From positions 1 through 64,000 of the forward strand of contig BLLL01000011.1 of assembly GCA_013374015.1 (NCBI GenBank): a DNA stretch of 64,000 nt. Reading direction: 5' to 3'. This DNA is from Candidatus Desulfovibrio kirbyi. GTDB taxonomy: Bacteria > Desulfobacterota > Desulfovibrionia > Desulfovibrionales > Desulfovibrionaceae. Made by a program: the position numbers and the translations under genes. Of the stretch, positions 1 to 10,180 are shown in pieces. Position 1 is the first letter of the stretch, and every line of letters begins with the position of its first letter. The notes beneath the pieces are model-generated. The model made no database searches and was not told the DNA's origin. It was given only the letters and a program-made list of their open reading frames with translations.

Positions 1-150
1 TCCGTCTGCTGATGCAGCAATACCTGTATCAGGTACATCAGAATGACCAAATTCTGAAGCGGCGTAAACCGCGCTGGTCCAGCAGCATACAAAGGCCAGG
101 ACAAGCAACGACAAAAACCGGCAAAAAAAGAACTGCGGGCGAACAGACAT
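1..150 (-). CDS. N-terminus of a secreted/signal-peptide protein, truncated by the window edge
   Basis: Reverse translation from ATG at 150: MSVRPQFFFCRFLSLLVLAFVCCWTSAVYAASEFGHSDVPDTGIAASADG. Signal peptide with an AxA-type cleavage site; AAGGAG ribosome-binding site just upstream. Confidence 0.65.
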   Translation of the reverse strand, partial: MSVRPQFFFCRFLSLLVLAFVCCWTSAVYAASEFGHSDVPDTGIAASADG

Positions 151-171
151 GACAGCTCCTTCATGACAACC

Positions 172-200
172 AGCCCTGCTCCGTTGTACGGCGCGGGGCT
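172..200. other. Strong inverted repeat (13-bp stem, 3-nt loop) in the leader of the gene starting at 150
   Basis: agccctgctccgt-tgt-acggcgcggggct; one T/C mismatch and one G.T pair in 13 bp. Confidence 0.75.
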
Positions 201-230
201 GCTTGTGAAAAGTTTTCAGTAAAACAGCTA

Positions 231-296
<66 letters not shown>

Positions 297-499
297 AAGA
301 GCCATGCCGAACCTGTCGGATTCAGGCAGAATTTGCCTCGTCAAAGGTGAACATCTGGAGATTTTTTCAGAATGTGTCATGACATACCTTCCTGTGGTTA
401 TCGTCAGTATTCTCTACCATAAACTCATCATATTGCAACACTTCATGCGAATGCCCCGGCAAATCACACAGGACGCAGGACGCCCTGAAACAAGGAAAA

Positions 500-1669
500 T
501 CAGTCGCTGAAGGCGTTGACATCTTTTTTAACGCTCAACGCAATTTTCCATAACAGCGAAAGCACCAGCGCGCCGACAGCATAAACGCCCAATGCCACAG
601 CTATTTCACGGCCAGTCGGCATGTAGGGCGTGACTGTTTCAAACATATTGGGGGTAAAGCCACCTATCAGCAATCCCAGACCCTTGTCAATCCAGGTTGC
701 CGCCACCAACATGACAAGCGCTACGGGCAAGAGCGTGGGGTTTGTCCTCCACTGCGGGGGGATAAGCAAAATAAGAGAAAGAAAAGCCATGCCCACCGCA
801 ACCCACATCCAGTAGCTTACCCAGGACAACTGCCCGTCATGTCCGGCAAACAGGAAAAGAATAGGCTCTTCGTGTACGGGTATCTGGCTGTAAAAAACAG
901 TGAATATTTCCAGCAGATAAAAAAATACGTTAACACACATGGCGTACACAATAATTGTGGTCAGTGTTTTGACGGCTTCCCCGCCCGGCTCAAAACTTGT
1001 GAGACGCCGCACAATGAGCAGCAGGAGCAACAGTATGGAGGGGCCGGAACAAAACGCCGAGGAAAGGAAGCGCGCCGCCATGATGGCTGTGAGCCAGTAA
1101 TGGCGCCCGGGGATGCCCGCATACAGGAAGGCCGTTACCGTGTGGATAGAAAAAGCCCATATAATAGATATATATATCAGAGGATTGACCCATTTCGGCG
1201 GGTCTGTGTCCAGGCGTTCGGCCTCAAGGGTTGTCCATCCGATGACAATATTCAGACCAAGATAGCCGATCAGCACCAGCATGTCATAAAACATGACGGA
1301 ATTGGGCGTGGGGTGGAGCATGACATTGAGCATGCGTTGCGGCTGTCCAAGGTCAACCACAATAAACAACGCGCACATGATAACGGCGGCCACAGCCATG
1401 AATTCGCCGAATATGATCATGCGTTTGAACTGCTTGTAGTGGTGAAAATAGGCCGGCAAAACCAGCATGACGGCGGAGGCCGCCACGCCCACAAAGTAGG
1501 TGAACTGCGAGATATACAGACCCCAGGACACGTCGCGGTTCATGCCGGTAACGGTGAGGCCTTCCCGCAACTGTTGCAGATATACAAGGCCGCAGCCCGT
1601 AATCACGCAGAGCAGAAAGAGCAGCCACACATAATAGCGTTTTTGGGCGGTGAGCAGTTTCTCAAGCAT
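500..1669 (-). CDS. dsrP: DsrP, NrfD-like membrane subunit of the DsrMKJOP complex
   Basis: 389 aa polytopic protein, last gene of the dsrMKJOP order. Confidence 0.92.
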   Translation of the reverse strand: MLEKLLTAQKRYYVWLLFLLCVITGCGLVYLQQLREGLTVTGMNRDVSWGLYISQFTYFVGVAASAVMLVLPAYFHHYKQFKRMIIFGEFMAVAAVIMCALFIVVDLGQPQRMLNVMLHPTPNSVMFYDMLVLIGYLGLNIVIGWTTLEAERLDTDPPKWVNPLIYISIIWAFSIHTVTAFLYAGIPGRHYWLTAIMAARFLSSAFCSGPSILLLLLLIVRRLTSFEPGGEAVKTLTTIIVYAMCVNVFFYLLEIFTVFYSQIPVHEEPILFLFAGHDGQLSWVSYWMWVAVGMAFLSLILLIPPQWRTNPTLLPVALVMLVAATWIDKGLGLLIGGFTPNMFETVTPYMPTGREIAVALGVYAVGALVLSLLWKIALSVKKDVNAFSD

Positions 1670-1681
1670 GACCTGTTCTCC

Positions 1682-2464
1682 CTATATGATGTAGTAAACG
1701 CCAGGCTGCGTGCCAATTGAGGGCTTGCGGCGTATGCTGTAGTTGTTGGCGAGCGCCTTGCGCACGTCCGAGCTTGGGTTTTCCAGATCCCCGAACAGGA
1801 GCCGGCCGTCTGAGGCCTCAACGCAGGCGGGAAACCGGCCGACGGCCAACCGTTCCGCGCAGAAGGTGCATTTTTCCACAACGCCGGACATGCGCGTGGG
1901 AAAGGTGGGGTTAGGCGCCGGATTTGCAAGGTGCGGGCGCGGGTCCATAAAGTTGAAGGAACGCGCTCCGTAGGGACACCCCGCCATGCAGAAACGACAG
2001 CCTATGCACCGGTGGTAGTCCATGGCCACAATGCCGTCTTCCATTTTGTAGGTAGCCTGCGTGGGGCACACGCGCACACAGGGCGGGTTTGAACAATGGT
2101 TGCACAGCAGGGGATAGGAGGCCGCGCGCGTGTATTCGTCCAGATGGCTGTTCATGTCATCGGGAAAAACATGCGCGTAGGCATCAAGCCAGAGCCATTT
2201 GATATTCTGCCGTCCGGCGATGTCGGGCACGTTGTGCGCGCTGTGACAGGCTTTTATCAACGGCTCATAGTCCTGAGGCGTTTTGAATTCCCGCGTTAAA
2301 ACAACCATGGCCCAGCGCTTTGCCGTGAGGGCTGTTTCACCGCGCGTATACCGCCCGGGGGCAAGCTTGGCGTACGCCTCGTTTGCCGGCTCCGCTATGC
2401 CACTGCTCAGGGCAAAAGCTGAAATTCCCGCTGTTTTCAGAAAACTTCTTCTGCTTTTGTTCAT
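1682..2464 (-). CDS. dsrO: DsrO, periplasmic ferredoxin-like Fe-S subunit with Tat signal
   Basis: MNKSRRSFLKTAG Tat motif; 4Fe-4S cysteine clusters CNHCSNPPCVRVCP and CIGCRFCMAGCPYGAR. The track ORF extends to 2542, but 2464 fits the Tat start. Confidence 0.92.
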   Translation of the reverse strand: MNKSRRSFLKTAGISAFALSSGIAEPANEAYAKLAPGRYTRGETALTAKRWAMVVLTREFKTPQDYEPLIKACHSAHNVPDIAGRQNIKWLWLDAYAHVFPDDMNSHLDEYTRAASYPLLCNHCSNPPCVRVCPTQATYKMEDGIVAMDYHRCIGCRFCMAGCPYGARSFNFMDPRPHLANPAPNPTFPTRMSGVVEKCTFCAERLAVGRFPACVEASDGRLLFGDLENPSSDVRKALANNYSIRRKPSIGTQPGVYYII

Positions 2465-2844
2465 TACTTGCCCCCCTTGGGAATGATGTGGCAAGTCCAG
2501 CAATAGGGATAGACGCTGTTGGCCACGTGGCATTTTTGACAAAAATCCTCATAGCTGTTGTGACATTTCAGACAGGTGTTCTGCAGGCTGATGACCCATT
2601 TTTTTCCGTCAAGAGCAGTATAAACGCGGTTTTCATTGCGCAGCGCTTCATCACGCCATTCATTGAGCAGGCGCATGTGCTGCGAGCGCATGAAGTCTGC
2701 ATCTTCAATGCAGTTCTTTTCATTTTTCGGCAACACAATGTCCGTGCTTTTGTAGTCACGACCGATAAAACTGGCCCAGAACGGCGAGGCGCACAGCCCG
2801 ACAAATATGAGGATTCCGAAAATAACAGCTTTGGCGTTGTACAT
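2464..2844 (-). CDS. dsrJ: DsrJ, triheme cytochrome c subunit
   Basis: Three CXXCH motifs (CLKCH, CQKCH, CWTCH) and an N-terminal membrane anchor; between dsrK and dsrO. Confidence 0.92.
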   Translation of the reverse strand: MYNAKAVIFGILIFVGLCASPFWASFIGRDYKSTDIVLPKNEKNCIEDADFMRSQHMRLLNEWRDEALRNENRVYTALDGKKWVISLQNTCLKCHNSYEDFCQKCHVANSVYPYCWTCHIIPKGGK

Positions 2845-4482
2845 CTATTGCTCCTCCCCCGTATCCGCCGCTTCGTCCGGCTCAACATTCGGCAGGTCTT
2901 CCTGGCGCAGGTCAAGAGTGCGTTTGCCCTCGCCCTTCATGACAAGGGCATTGGCCACAAGTTCGTGCAGACCGCTTACTGTGACGCCGGGTGCCCAGTA
3001 ATTTGCCAGCGGCGGGAGGGTTGCCCTGTCAATAGCGCAGATACAGGCCATATGGTTGACGTCATGGTTTTGCTGTACATAGCGCAGGGCGTTGCCGCGC
3101 GGCATTCCCGCGCGCATGCGCAGTTCCATGATTTCTTCGGTGTTCAGTCCGGAACCTGCGCCGCAACAGAATGTTTGCTCACGTATGGTGTTTTCCGGCA
3201 TTTCCACAAAATTGTTGCATACAGCCTTGAGCACATAGCGCGGTTCGTCCAGAAGCCCCATGCCGCGTGAGGGATTGCATGAATCGTGGAAGGTTGTGAT
3301 GATATGGTCGTTGCGGCAGGGATCAAGGTTGAGTTTGTTATTGTAGATCAAATCCGCTGTAAACTCGGCGACATGCACCATTTTTGTGGAGACAGCGTTC
3401 GTGAATTCCGTGCCTGTAATGGGCGAAACGGGCTTGACCATATTGACGGGCGTGGGGCCGTTGTAGGTGTCCATGTACTGATTGAGCACACGCCACATAT
3501 GGCCGCATTCTCCGCCAAGAATCCACTTGACGTTGAGGCGTTCGGCCTCGGCATACATTTTAGCGTTGAGTTTTTTGGCCATATTGAAAGAGGTGAACGA
3601 ACCGAAGTTACCGCCTTCAGAAGCGTAGGTGGACAGTGTGTAGTTGAGATCAAGCTCATGAAAGAGCAACAGATACCCCATGAAGGTATAGATACCGGGA
3701 TCGGCGAAAACATCGCCTGAAGGCGTGATGAACAGTATTTCCGCGTTTTTCTGGTTAAAGGGGGTCTTGGGGCGTATGCCCGTAACGATCTCGCAGTCAT
3801 CGGCGAGCATTTCCACAATTTCAACAAAGGAGTGGGGCTTAATGCCCAGATGGTTGCCGGTAAAACTGCAATTTTTTACCGGGTCCATTATCCAGTGCGT
3901 GCCAAGGCCGACTTCGTGCAACAACTCCCGCACAATCATGGTGATTTCCGCCGTATCGATCCCGTAGGGGCAGAACAGGGAACATCGGCGGCATTCCGTA
4001 CACTGGTAGGCATAGTAAAAAAGTTCTTTGACAACACTCTTGTCCCAGGCGCGCGCGCCGACAGTTTTGCCGAGAAGCTTGCCCAGCATGGTGTGGTCGC
4101 GGCGGTAGAGCGAGCGCAGAAGCTCCGCGCGCAGCACAGGCATGTTTTTGGGATCGTTTGTGCCCAGGAAAAAGTGGCATTTGTCCGCACATGCTCCGCA
4201 ACGCACACAGATATCCATAAAAAGCTTGAGGGAACGATGCTTTTCCAGGCGGTCGGCAAAGGCGTCGCAGAGAATCCGCTCCCAGTTTTCGGGCAGCCCC
4301 CAATCCTCCGCCGCCGGATCCCACTCATGGGGATTTGGCATGTGCAAAAGCTCCATGGTGTCTTTTTTTGCCGGATAGCAAAAAGAACCTGGGGTAAATT
4401 CAGATTTGACGTTAAGCCAGTGCTTGTCCGGAAAAGCCGGACGGTCTGCAATGAGCTGTTGTGGCGTGGGTAATTTTGCCAT
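2845..4482 (-). CDS. dsrK: DsrK, HdrD-like Fe-S subunit
   Basis: 545 aa with CVRCGACADKCHFF and CTECRRCSLFCPYG ferredoxin motifs and a CCG-type C-terminal region (FCCGAGSG). Confidence 0.93.
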   Translation of the reverse strand: MAKLPTPQQLIADRPAFPDKHWLNVKSEFTPGSFCYPAKKDTMELLHMPNPHEWDPAAEDWGLPENWERILCDAFADRLEKHRSLKLFMDICVRCGACADKCHFFLGTNDPKNMPVLRAELLRSLYRRDHTMLGKLLGKTVGARAWDKSVVKELFYYAYQCTECRRCSLFCPYGIDTAEITMIVRELLHEVGLGTHWIMDPVKNCSFTGNHLGIKPHSFVEIVEMLADDCEIVTGIRPKTPFNQKNAEILFITPSGDVFADPGIYTFMGYLLLFHELDLNYTLSTYASEGGNFGSFTSFNMAKKLNAKMYAEAERLNVKWILGGECGHMWRVLNQYMDTYNGPTPVNMVKPVSPITGTEFTNAVSTKMVHVAEFTADLIYNNKLNLDPCRNDHIITTFHDSCNPSRGMGLLDEPRYVLKAVCNNFVEMPENTIREQTFCCGAGSGLNTEEIMELRMRAGMPRGNALRYVQQNHDVNHMACICAIDRATLPPLANYWAPGVTVSGLHELVANALVMKGEGKRTLDLRQEDLPNVEPDEAADTGEEQ

Positions 4483-4494
4483 GATTGAGCCTCC

Positions 4495-5508
4495 TCACTC
4501 TGCTGCCTTGTCGGGTTGTTTGTCCAGCGGCAGGCCTGCTTCGGCCATGGCATCGCGGTAGGTATCCTCGTATTCGGCGTACGTGAAGTACTGTTTTGGC
4601 GGATTCCAGGGGTTGATATGGCGCGCCATGCGTGAGTTGTTGGGCATATTGCGCGTTGGACTGAAAAACACGCCGACCATATGGGTAAGTTTTGAAAAGG
4701 GGAAATACAGAAGCAGAGTGCTCACCAGCGTTATGTGCACAAAAAACAGGGTGTTTATGCCTGCGGCGGGTGCTGGAGAAAACTGCGTGAGTCCCATGAC
4801 GAATATCTTGACCAGGGCGATTTCACACTTGTCAAAATAGCGCAGGCAGATGCCTGTACCGACAATGCCGATTAAAAGCCAGAGCGGAAAATAGTCATTG
4901 AACAGGGAAATATAGCGCAGTCGCTCATTGAAAAGGCGCCGTCCGAGCAGAAAACACAGCGCCACGAGAATACAGCCCCCTGTCAGAAAAAGACGCGGCG
5001 CGCCGATCTGCATAATGCCGTCAAGCGATTCGGCAAAGGTGACACAGGCAGGCACAGGCTCCACAAAAAACCGGAAATGCCGGATAAATATCAGCAGGAA
5101 ACAGTAGTGAAACACCAACGCGAAAACCCACAGCCATTTTGAGGAATAGTATGTGCTACGCACCCCGCCTGCACGGGAGGAACACACTTCCGCCTGGGTA
5201 TTGCGAAAGAGCGAGCGAAACAGCAAAACTTCCAGCATCATACGCACAACAACGCCACCCGTGGAGCTTGGGCAGTCAACAGCGTTCTGTTTGATGAACG
5301 GAAGCGATCGCTCCTGCCCGCCGGTGGTGGGGATGCAAAAAGGAACGGGTGATTTTGCCCAGTAGAACATCCGCCAGACCATACCGGCAAAAAATACGGC
5401 AAAGGCAGCATACGGCAGCACAACGCCAAACAGGACGGCGCCCCCCGCGACTGTTCCCGCCCAGGCGGCCACGCCAATGAGGAGAACCAGCAGTAGTGAT
5501 GGAAACAT
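4495..5508 (-). CDS. dsrM: DsrM, membrane cytochrome b subunit
   Basis: 337 aa polytopic protein upstream of dsrK. Confidence 0.9.
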   Translation of the reverse strand: MFPSLLLVLLIGVAAWAGTVAGGAVLFGVVLPYAAFAVFFAGMVWRMFYWAKSPVPFCIPTTGGQERSLPFIKQNAVDCPSSTGGVVVRMMLEVLLFRSLFRNTQAEVCSSRAGGVRSTYYSSKWLWVFALVFHYCFLLIFIRHFRFFVEPVPACVTFAESLDGIMQIGAPRLFLTGGCILVALCFLLGRRLFNERLRYISLFNDYFPLWLLIGIVGTGICLRYFDKCEIALVKIFVMGLTQFSPAPAAGINTLFFVHITLVSTLLLYFPFSKLTHMVGVFFSPTRNMPNNSRMARHINPWNPPKQYFTYAEYEDTYRDAMAEAGLPLDKQPDKAAE

Positions 5509-5511
5509 TCT

Positions 5512-6036
5512 CTACCTCGCTTGACTAGTGGAGATTACACCATGTTTTTGCGCCCAGCGCGTCAATTGCGCATGCTGGTTGCGTATTTCTGTGATTCGCA
5601 AGTCCGCCAGTGTTTCACGGGCTGACGCATACATGTCAAAGGCCAGAAGCGTCAGGCTGTCCAGGCGTGACTCCACGCCAAGGTATGTCTCCAGATCATC
5701 TTTAGCCAGTTGCGGCAAAAGCAGTTTGCGCAGTATCGGCTTCATCAGATAAAACACGCCAAGCCCCTGACTGGGATTTGCCCGCTGTGCGGCGCGCAGC
5801 TTTACAAACCGGTCAAGCGCTGCTTTCACTGTATCAACGGCGGTATCTTCACCGGTTATTGCGTTGTAAATGGCGGCGGCCGCCTGTTTTGTCATATCTC
5901 CCACAGGATTGCCGAAAGGGTCTGAGGATGTTCGCACAAATCCTGTTGTTTCCAATGGATATAAAGAATATACCGCCTCAATCCATTGGCGGAGTATTTC
6001 ATCCTTGTTTGTGTCAATGAGCGTTTTTGCGTCCAT
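5512..6036 (-). CDS. RsbRD N-terminal-domain-like protein upstream of dsrM
   Basis: MDAKTLIDTNKDEILRQWIEAVYSLYP...; globin-like helical sensor family; start chosen at 6036 rather than the longer ORF. Confidence 0.7.
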   Translation of the reverse strand: MDAKTLIDTNKDEILRQWIEAVYSLYPLETTGFVRTSSDPFGNPVGDMTKQAAAAIYNAITGEDTAVDTVKAALDRFVKLRAAQRANPSQGLGVFYLMKPILRKLLLPQLAKDDLETYLGVESRLDSLTLLAFDMYASARETLADLRITEIRNQHAQLTRWAQKHGVISTSQAR

Positions 6037-6148
6037 ACGGTCCACAGGGTAAATATTGGTCTTTCCATAAAAGCACAAAAAGGCGGGCGCGTCAAGAAAG
6101 ATGCGGCATTTGCCGCGAAACACCGGACAGGCGGCGCGGATCGCGCGG

Positions 6149-7111
6149 CTACTGAAGGCAGGGAGTGTTTGCGCCGCAGCTGTTGTCCAGCACAAGCTCC
6201 CCGGGCAAGGTCGAATCCTGTGTGTTTTGTGAACGGTTGTCGCCGCACGGGGGGGGCGGCTTGCTCTGACGCATGAGCATGTCCGGCATCCCGTGGTATT
6301 CAAAAAAAGGCACAGTTTGAGAACCTGCGGAAAAAATATGCGCCTTGTTGCGCAGCATTCTGAAACGCAACCAGATCATGGCCGGCGCCCATGCCGCGAT
6401 ACCTTGGAGGAGTTCGGCATTCTGCGCGCCTGCAAGGGCTTCCGCCATATTTGCGCCTGTTTGTAGCAAACGCAGCATGTGGGCTACCTTGTATGTGTCT
6501 GATTCGGTTTCCGCCAAAGGATAGAACGCCACTTCCACATGACCGGAAAGAATGGCGACGGCATCTCGGCAACGCGGGCAGGAAGGAGAAAAAAAGACGC
6601 GCACCGTAGTGTTGTCTCCGGCTTCCACAATGGGCCAGGGCGCGCTTTGCGAGCGGATAACTGCGCCCACATTGACGGTAAAAAGCGCGATCCAGACCCA
6701 GAGCAGGACAGAACGAGGAAGAACAGTTTGGGAAATATGGGCTTGGCGGAAATGCGCGCGGCGGAAACTCAAGTAAGTCAAAGCAAAAAATATGGCGATG
6801 ACAAGGCAGCTTACGCAGGGCGCGGTGAGCGCCATAAGCAGCAACAGACACACATCGCCAAAAAGCGCCAAGGCGGCGAGCGAGCGTCCCAATGTGGCGG
6901 CGCCCGCCAGCGCCAGCAGGGAAAGCACTGAAAAAACACCCGCGCCGAGCCACCAGAGGGATATGCCACCCAGAATAAAATCCTGATACAGCGAACACCC
7001 TGCAGTAATGCAGATAGTTACATCATTGCCAAAGACATTCCAGACGCAAAGCGCAACCGCAAGCAGGGTTATACACAGAGAACCTATGAGTATCTCGCGG
7101 TTTCGATTCAT
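6149..7111 (-). CDS. Membrane protein with VKOR-like region and C-terminal thioredoxin-like (CPRC) region
   Basis: About 5 hydrophobic segments, CITAGC and CVSC cysteine pairs, then FFSPSCPRCRDAV thioredoxin-like motif. Confidence 0.55.
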   Translation of the reverse strand: MNRNREILIGSLCITLLAVALCVWNVFGNDVTICITAGCSLYQDFILGGISLWWLGAGVFSVLSLLALAGAATLGRSLAALALFGDVCLLLLMALTAPCVSCLVIAIFFALTYLSFRRAHFRQAHISQTVLPRSVLLWVWIALFTVNVGAVIRSQSAPWPIVEAGDNTTVRVFFSPSCPRCRDAVAILSGHVEVAFYPLAETESDTYKVAHMLRLLQTGANMAEALAGAQNAELLQGIAAWAPAMIWLRFRMLRNKAHIFSAGSQTVPFFEYHGMPDMLMRQSKPPPPCGDNRSQNTQDSTLPGELVLDNSCGANTPCLQ

Positions 7112-7192
7112 GCAATGCCTATCAAAAGGGCGCCCTTTTCCCGTTGGGCGTCCCTTTTGGTATATTTTGTCGTTTAAGCTGCAATCAGCAAA

Positions 7193-8464
7193 CTACATCT
7201 CCGAGCCGGCCGCAGCGCGCTGCATCTTGATTTCCACTTTATTTTCAAGACCTGAATAGTATTCACGTAGAATAACGAGCACTTCGTCACGACCGAAGTG
7301 ATCCGGCACTTCCGCGCCTTCCGAAAGCATCTTGCGCAGCTTTGTGCCCGAAAGAATGACGCGGTCGTCCTTGGTGTGCGGGCAGGTGCGCATGCTCGCC
7401 ATGCCGTCGCACTTTTTGCAATAGAATGTCCAGTCAATATTCAGAGGCTGACAGAGCAGGCGCTTGGAATCGTCCGCCGGAGTGGGCATTCTGCGGAAAA
7501 TTTCCTGGGCTTCAAACATGCCGTAAAAGTCGCCCACACCGGCATGATCGCGGCCGACCAGCAGATTATTGATGCCGTAATTCTGGCGGAATGTGGCGTG
7601 CAACAGAGCTTCACGCGGTCCCGCATAGCGCATGTCCAGAGGATATCCGGACTGAATGACAAAGTCCTTGACAAAATATTTCTCCACCAGAGTGTCAATG
7701 CACCGGACGCGCACTTCGGCCGGGATGTCGCCGGGCTTGAGCGAACCTACCAGAGAATGGATCACAACGCCATCGCAAACTTCCACGCCAATTTTTGCCA
7801 GATATTCGTGCGAGCGGTGCATCGGGTTACGCAACTGAAGGGCTGCGACTTTCTGCCATTTGCGCTCGTCCATTTTTTTGCGCAGTTCAGCGGGAGTCAT
7901 ATACACGCCGGGGAATTTCTGCGGGAATTCGCCCTGAGAAAGCACCTTCACCGGGCCGCCGATATTGTATTTCTGTTGGGCAAGCACCATCTTCACGCCA
8001 GGATGATCTTCCGGGGCGACTTCCCAAAATTTTTCAGAATCCGGGCCTTCACCCTTGAACACCAGTTCACATTCAAATTTTTTGTCGGCTTCGGTCATTT
8101 CATAAATGTCCTCAACCTTCATGGTCGCCATAACTTCGCCCTTGCGCACAAGGGCGACTTCTTCGCCGGTCTTGATGGCTTTGGCGTCAGCAGCGGAAAT
8201 ATCAAGCGTCACCGGCACCGGCCAGAATGTGCCGTCCACAAGCAACATTTTTTCACACACGCTTTTCCAGTCGATTTTTTTCATAAAACCGTTCAACGGT
8301 GAAAACCCGCCGATGCCCATCATAATCAGATCGCCCTTGGCGCGGGAAGAAATTTCTATCTGCTTCAATCCAGCGGCTTTTTTCTTTTCATCTTCCAGAG
8401 CCTTGCCTTCAAGCAAACGACATACCAAGCCCTTGCCGCCGTGTGCTGGCACTAATTTCGACAT
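7193..8464 (-). CDS. sat: Sulfate adenylyltransferase (ATP sulfurylase)
   Basis: [20 protein letters not shown]..., [24 protein letters not shown] motifs of dissimilatory Sat; start chosen at 8464. Confidence 0.95.
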   Translation of the reverse strand: MSKLVPAHGGKGLVCRLLEGKALEDEKKKAAGLKQIEISSRAKGDLIMMGIGGFSPLNGFMKKIDWKSVCEKMLLVDGTFWPVPVTLDISAADAKAIKTGEEVALVRKGEVMATMKVEDIYEMTEADKKFECELVFKGEGPDSEKFWEVAPEDHPGVKMVLAQQKYNIGGPVKVLSQGEFPQKFPGVYMTPAELRKKMDERKWQKVAALQLRNPMHRSHEYLAKIGVEVCDGVVIHSLVGSLKPGDIPAEVRVRCIDTLVEKYFVKDFVIQSGYPLDMRYAGPREALLHATFRQNYGINNLLVGRDHAGVGDFYGMFEAQEIFRRMPTPADDSKRLLCQPLNIDWTFYCKKCDGMASMRTCPHTKDDRVILSGTKLRKMLSEGAEVPDHFGRDEVLVILREYYSGLENKVEIKMQRAAAGSEM

Positions 8465-8684
8465 ACAAAATTCCCCCAAGTTGTGGTTGTGAACGGAGTA
8501 TTTTTCACCATACCGTACAGCGATATGCAAAAAAATACCCATTTTCAGTTTCGTTGTAGAGTATATCAATATGGTAACAAAAAGTCAACTGCCTCCGGCA
8601 ACGTTCGCGGCTTGCCATTTATACAGGTTCATCGTATTATTGTTGAATTGCTTAGGTTCGTTGCAATCATATCAGGGAGCGGCC

Positions 8685-9266
8685 ATGAACGATGCCATCG
8701 TCATAACCCAGCGTGACACGGTCTTTATGAAAGATGTGGACGCGCAGAGCAGTCAGAAAGTTTCTGCCTGTTACCAGTGCGGCAACTGCACTGCGGGCTG
8801 CCCGGCAAGTTTTGTGTACGACATGCAGGCAAACCAGATCATGCGCGGCGTGCAGCTTGGCCTGAAAGAGGCCGTGCTCAACTGCCGCTCCTTATGGATG
8901 TGCCTTTCCTGTTCCACGTGTTCGCTGCGATGTCCAAACTCTATTGACGTGGCCGCTGTGATGGAAACACTGCGCCATATGGCGCGCAGACAGAACCGTA
9001 TCACAGTGCCGAATGTGGAAAAATTCTGGCATTCCTTTCTTGATACGGTGCGCGTCTGCGGGCGTACCTATGAGATAGGCGTTATGGCGCTGTATATACT
9101 GCGCTCGCTGCGCGTCTTCACCGACCTTGACCTTGCCCCGGAAGTGCTGAAAAAAAACAAACTCCCCTTTATGCCCCATGTGGTGCAAAACGGCGGCGCG
9201 GCGGCTATCGGCCGCATTATGCGACGCTATAAGGAACGCGCTGAACGCGAGGGTGTACGTCCATGA
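8685..9266 (+). CDS. hdrC: Heterodisulfide reductase subunit C-like
   Basis: CYQCGNCTAGCP and CLSCSTCSLRCP motifs; followed by hdrB and hdrA. Confidence 0.9.
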   Translation: MNDAIVITQRDTVFMKDVDAQSSQKVSACYQCGNCTAGCPASFVYDMQANQIMRGVQLGLKEAVLNCRSLWMCLSCSTCSLRCPNSIDVAAVMETLRHMARRQNRITVPNVEKFWHSFLDTVRVCGRTYEIGVMALYILRSLRVFTDLDLAPEVLKKNKLPFMPHVVQNGGAAAIGRIMRRYKERAEREGVRP

Positions 9267-10180
9267 AGACGACTGTTGCCTACTACCCAGGCTGTTCCGC
9301 GCACGGTTTCTCTGTGGACTATGAAAAATCCACACAGGCTGTATGCGGCGCGCTGGGCATACGTCTGAACGATATTCCTGACTGGAACTGTTGCGGCTCC
9401 ACGCCGGCGCACGCTGTGGACACGGAACTTTCCGCCGCTCTTTGCGTGCGCAATCTGGACAATGCCGTCAAGGCGGACGCAAACGAACTGCTTACCCCGT
9501 GCCCGAGCTGTCTTTCCAATCTGCGGCATGCGGCAAAACGGATGGAAGACCCGCGCTTTCGCGCCCGTGTGGACGAACTGCTGGACAACCCGGCGCCCGC
9601 GGTCTTTCCCGAAGTGATTTCCGTCATGCAGGGAATTGCGCGGCGCTTTGACGCAAACGCCCTTGCCGAACGTGTAAAAAAACCTCTCAAACCCTTGAGG
9701 CTGGCCACCTACTACGGCTGTCTGATGAGTCGCCCCGCAGAGATTATGGATTTTGGCGATCCGGAAAATCCCACACTCATGGAAAGTATGCTCACGGCCT
9801 GCGGCGCGGAAGTTGTCGATTTTCCCTTAAAAACAGTCTGCTGCGGCGCTTCGTTCGGCATTCCCGAGCGCGCTGTGACGGCGCGTCTTTCCGGGCGCAT
9901 TCTGGCGCTTGCCGCAGACATGCGTGCGGACGCGCTGGTTGTGGCCTGCCCTCTCTGCCAGATGAATCTGGATCTGCGCCAGAAACAAGCGGAGCACGCC
10001 GCCGATGCGATTTTTGCCATGCCGGTGCTTTACTTTACTCAGGCGATGGGGCTAGCCCTTGGCGTGCCTCCCGGCAGACTGGGGATTGAAAAGCTCCGGG
10101 TCAACGCCAACGGCCTGATCGACAAAATTGAGGCGGCGGCTTCCGGAAGCACAGCGCCTGTTGAAGGAAGCAGGCCATGA
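9263..10180 (+). CDS. hdrB: Heterodisulfide reductase subunit B-like (CCG domains)
   Basis: YYPGCSAHG...WNCCGSTPAH...CCGASFG; overlaps hdrC by 4 bp. Confidence 0.92.
   Translation: MKTTVAYYPGCSAHGFSVDYEKSTQAVCGALGIRLNDIPDWNCCGSTPAHAVDTELSAALCVRNLDNAVKADANELLTPCPSCLSNLRHAAKRMEDPRFRARVDELLDNPAPAVFPEVISVMQGIARRFDANALAERVKKPLKPLRLATYYGCLMSRPAEIMDFGDPENPTLMESMLTACGAEVVDFPLKTVCCGASFGIPERAVTARLSGRILALAADMRADALVVACPLCQMNLDLRQKQAEHAADAIFAMPVLYFTQAMGLALGVPPGRLGIEKLRVNANGLIDKIEAAASGSTAPVEGSRP

Noticed and set aside
839-1720. Long plus-strand ORF antisense to dsrP
   Set aside because: Shadow ORF opposite a confidently assigned gene; composition typical of antisense frames in GC-rich third-position coding.
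2383-3270. 295-aa plus-strand ORF antisense to dsrJ/dsrK
   Set aside because: Antisense shadow; the minus strand encodes recognisable DsrJ and DsrK.
8485-8515. Possible Rex-type operator between sat and hdrC (TTGTGAA...TTCACCA)
   Set aside because: The half-sites are separated by about 10 nt rather than the 4 nt expected for Rex, and one arm is imperfect.
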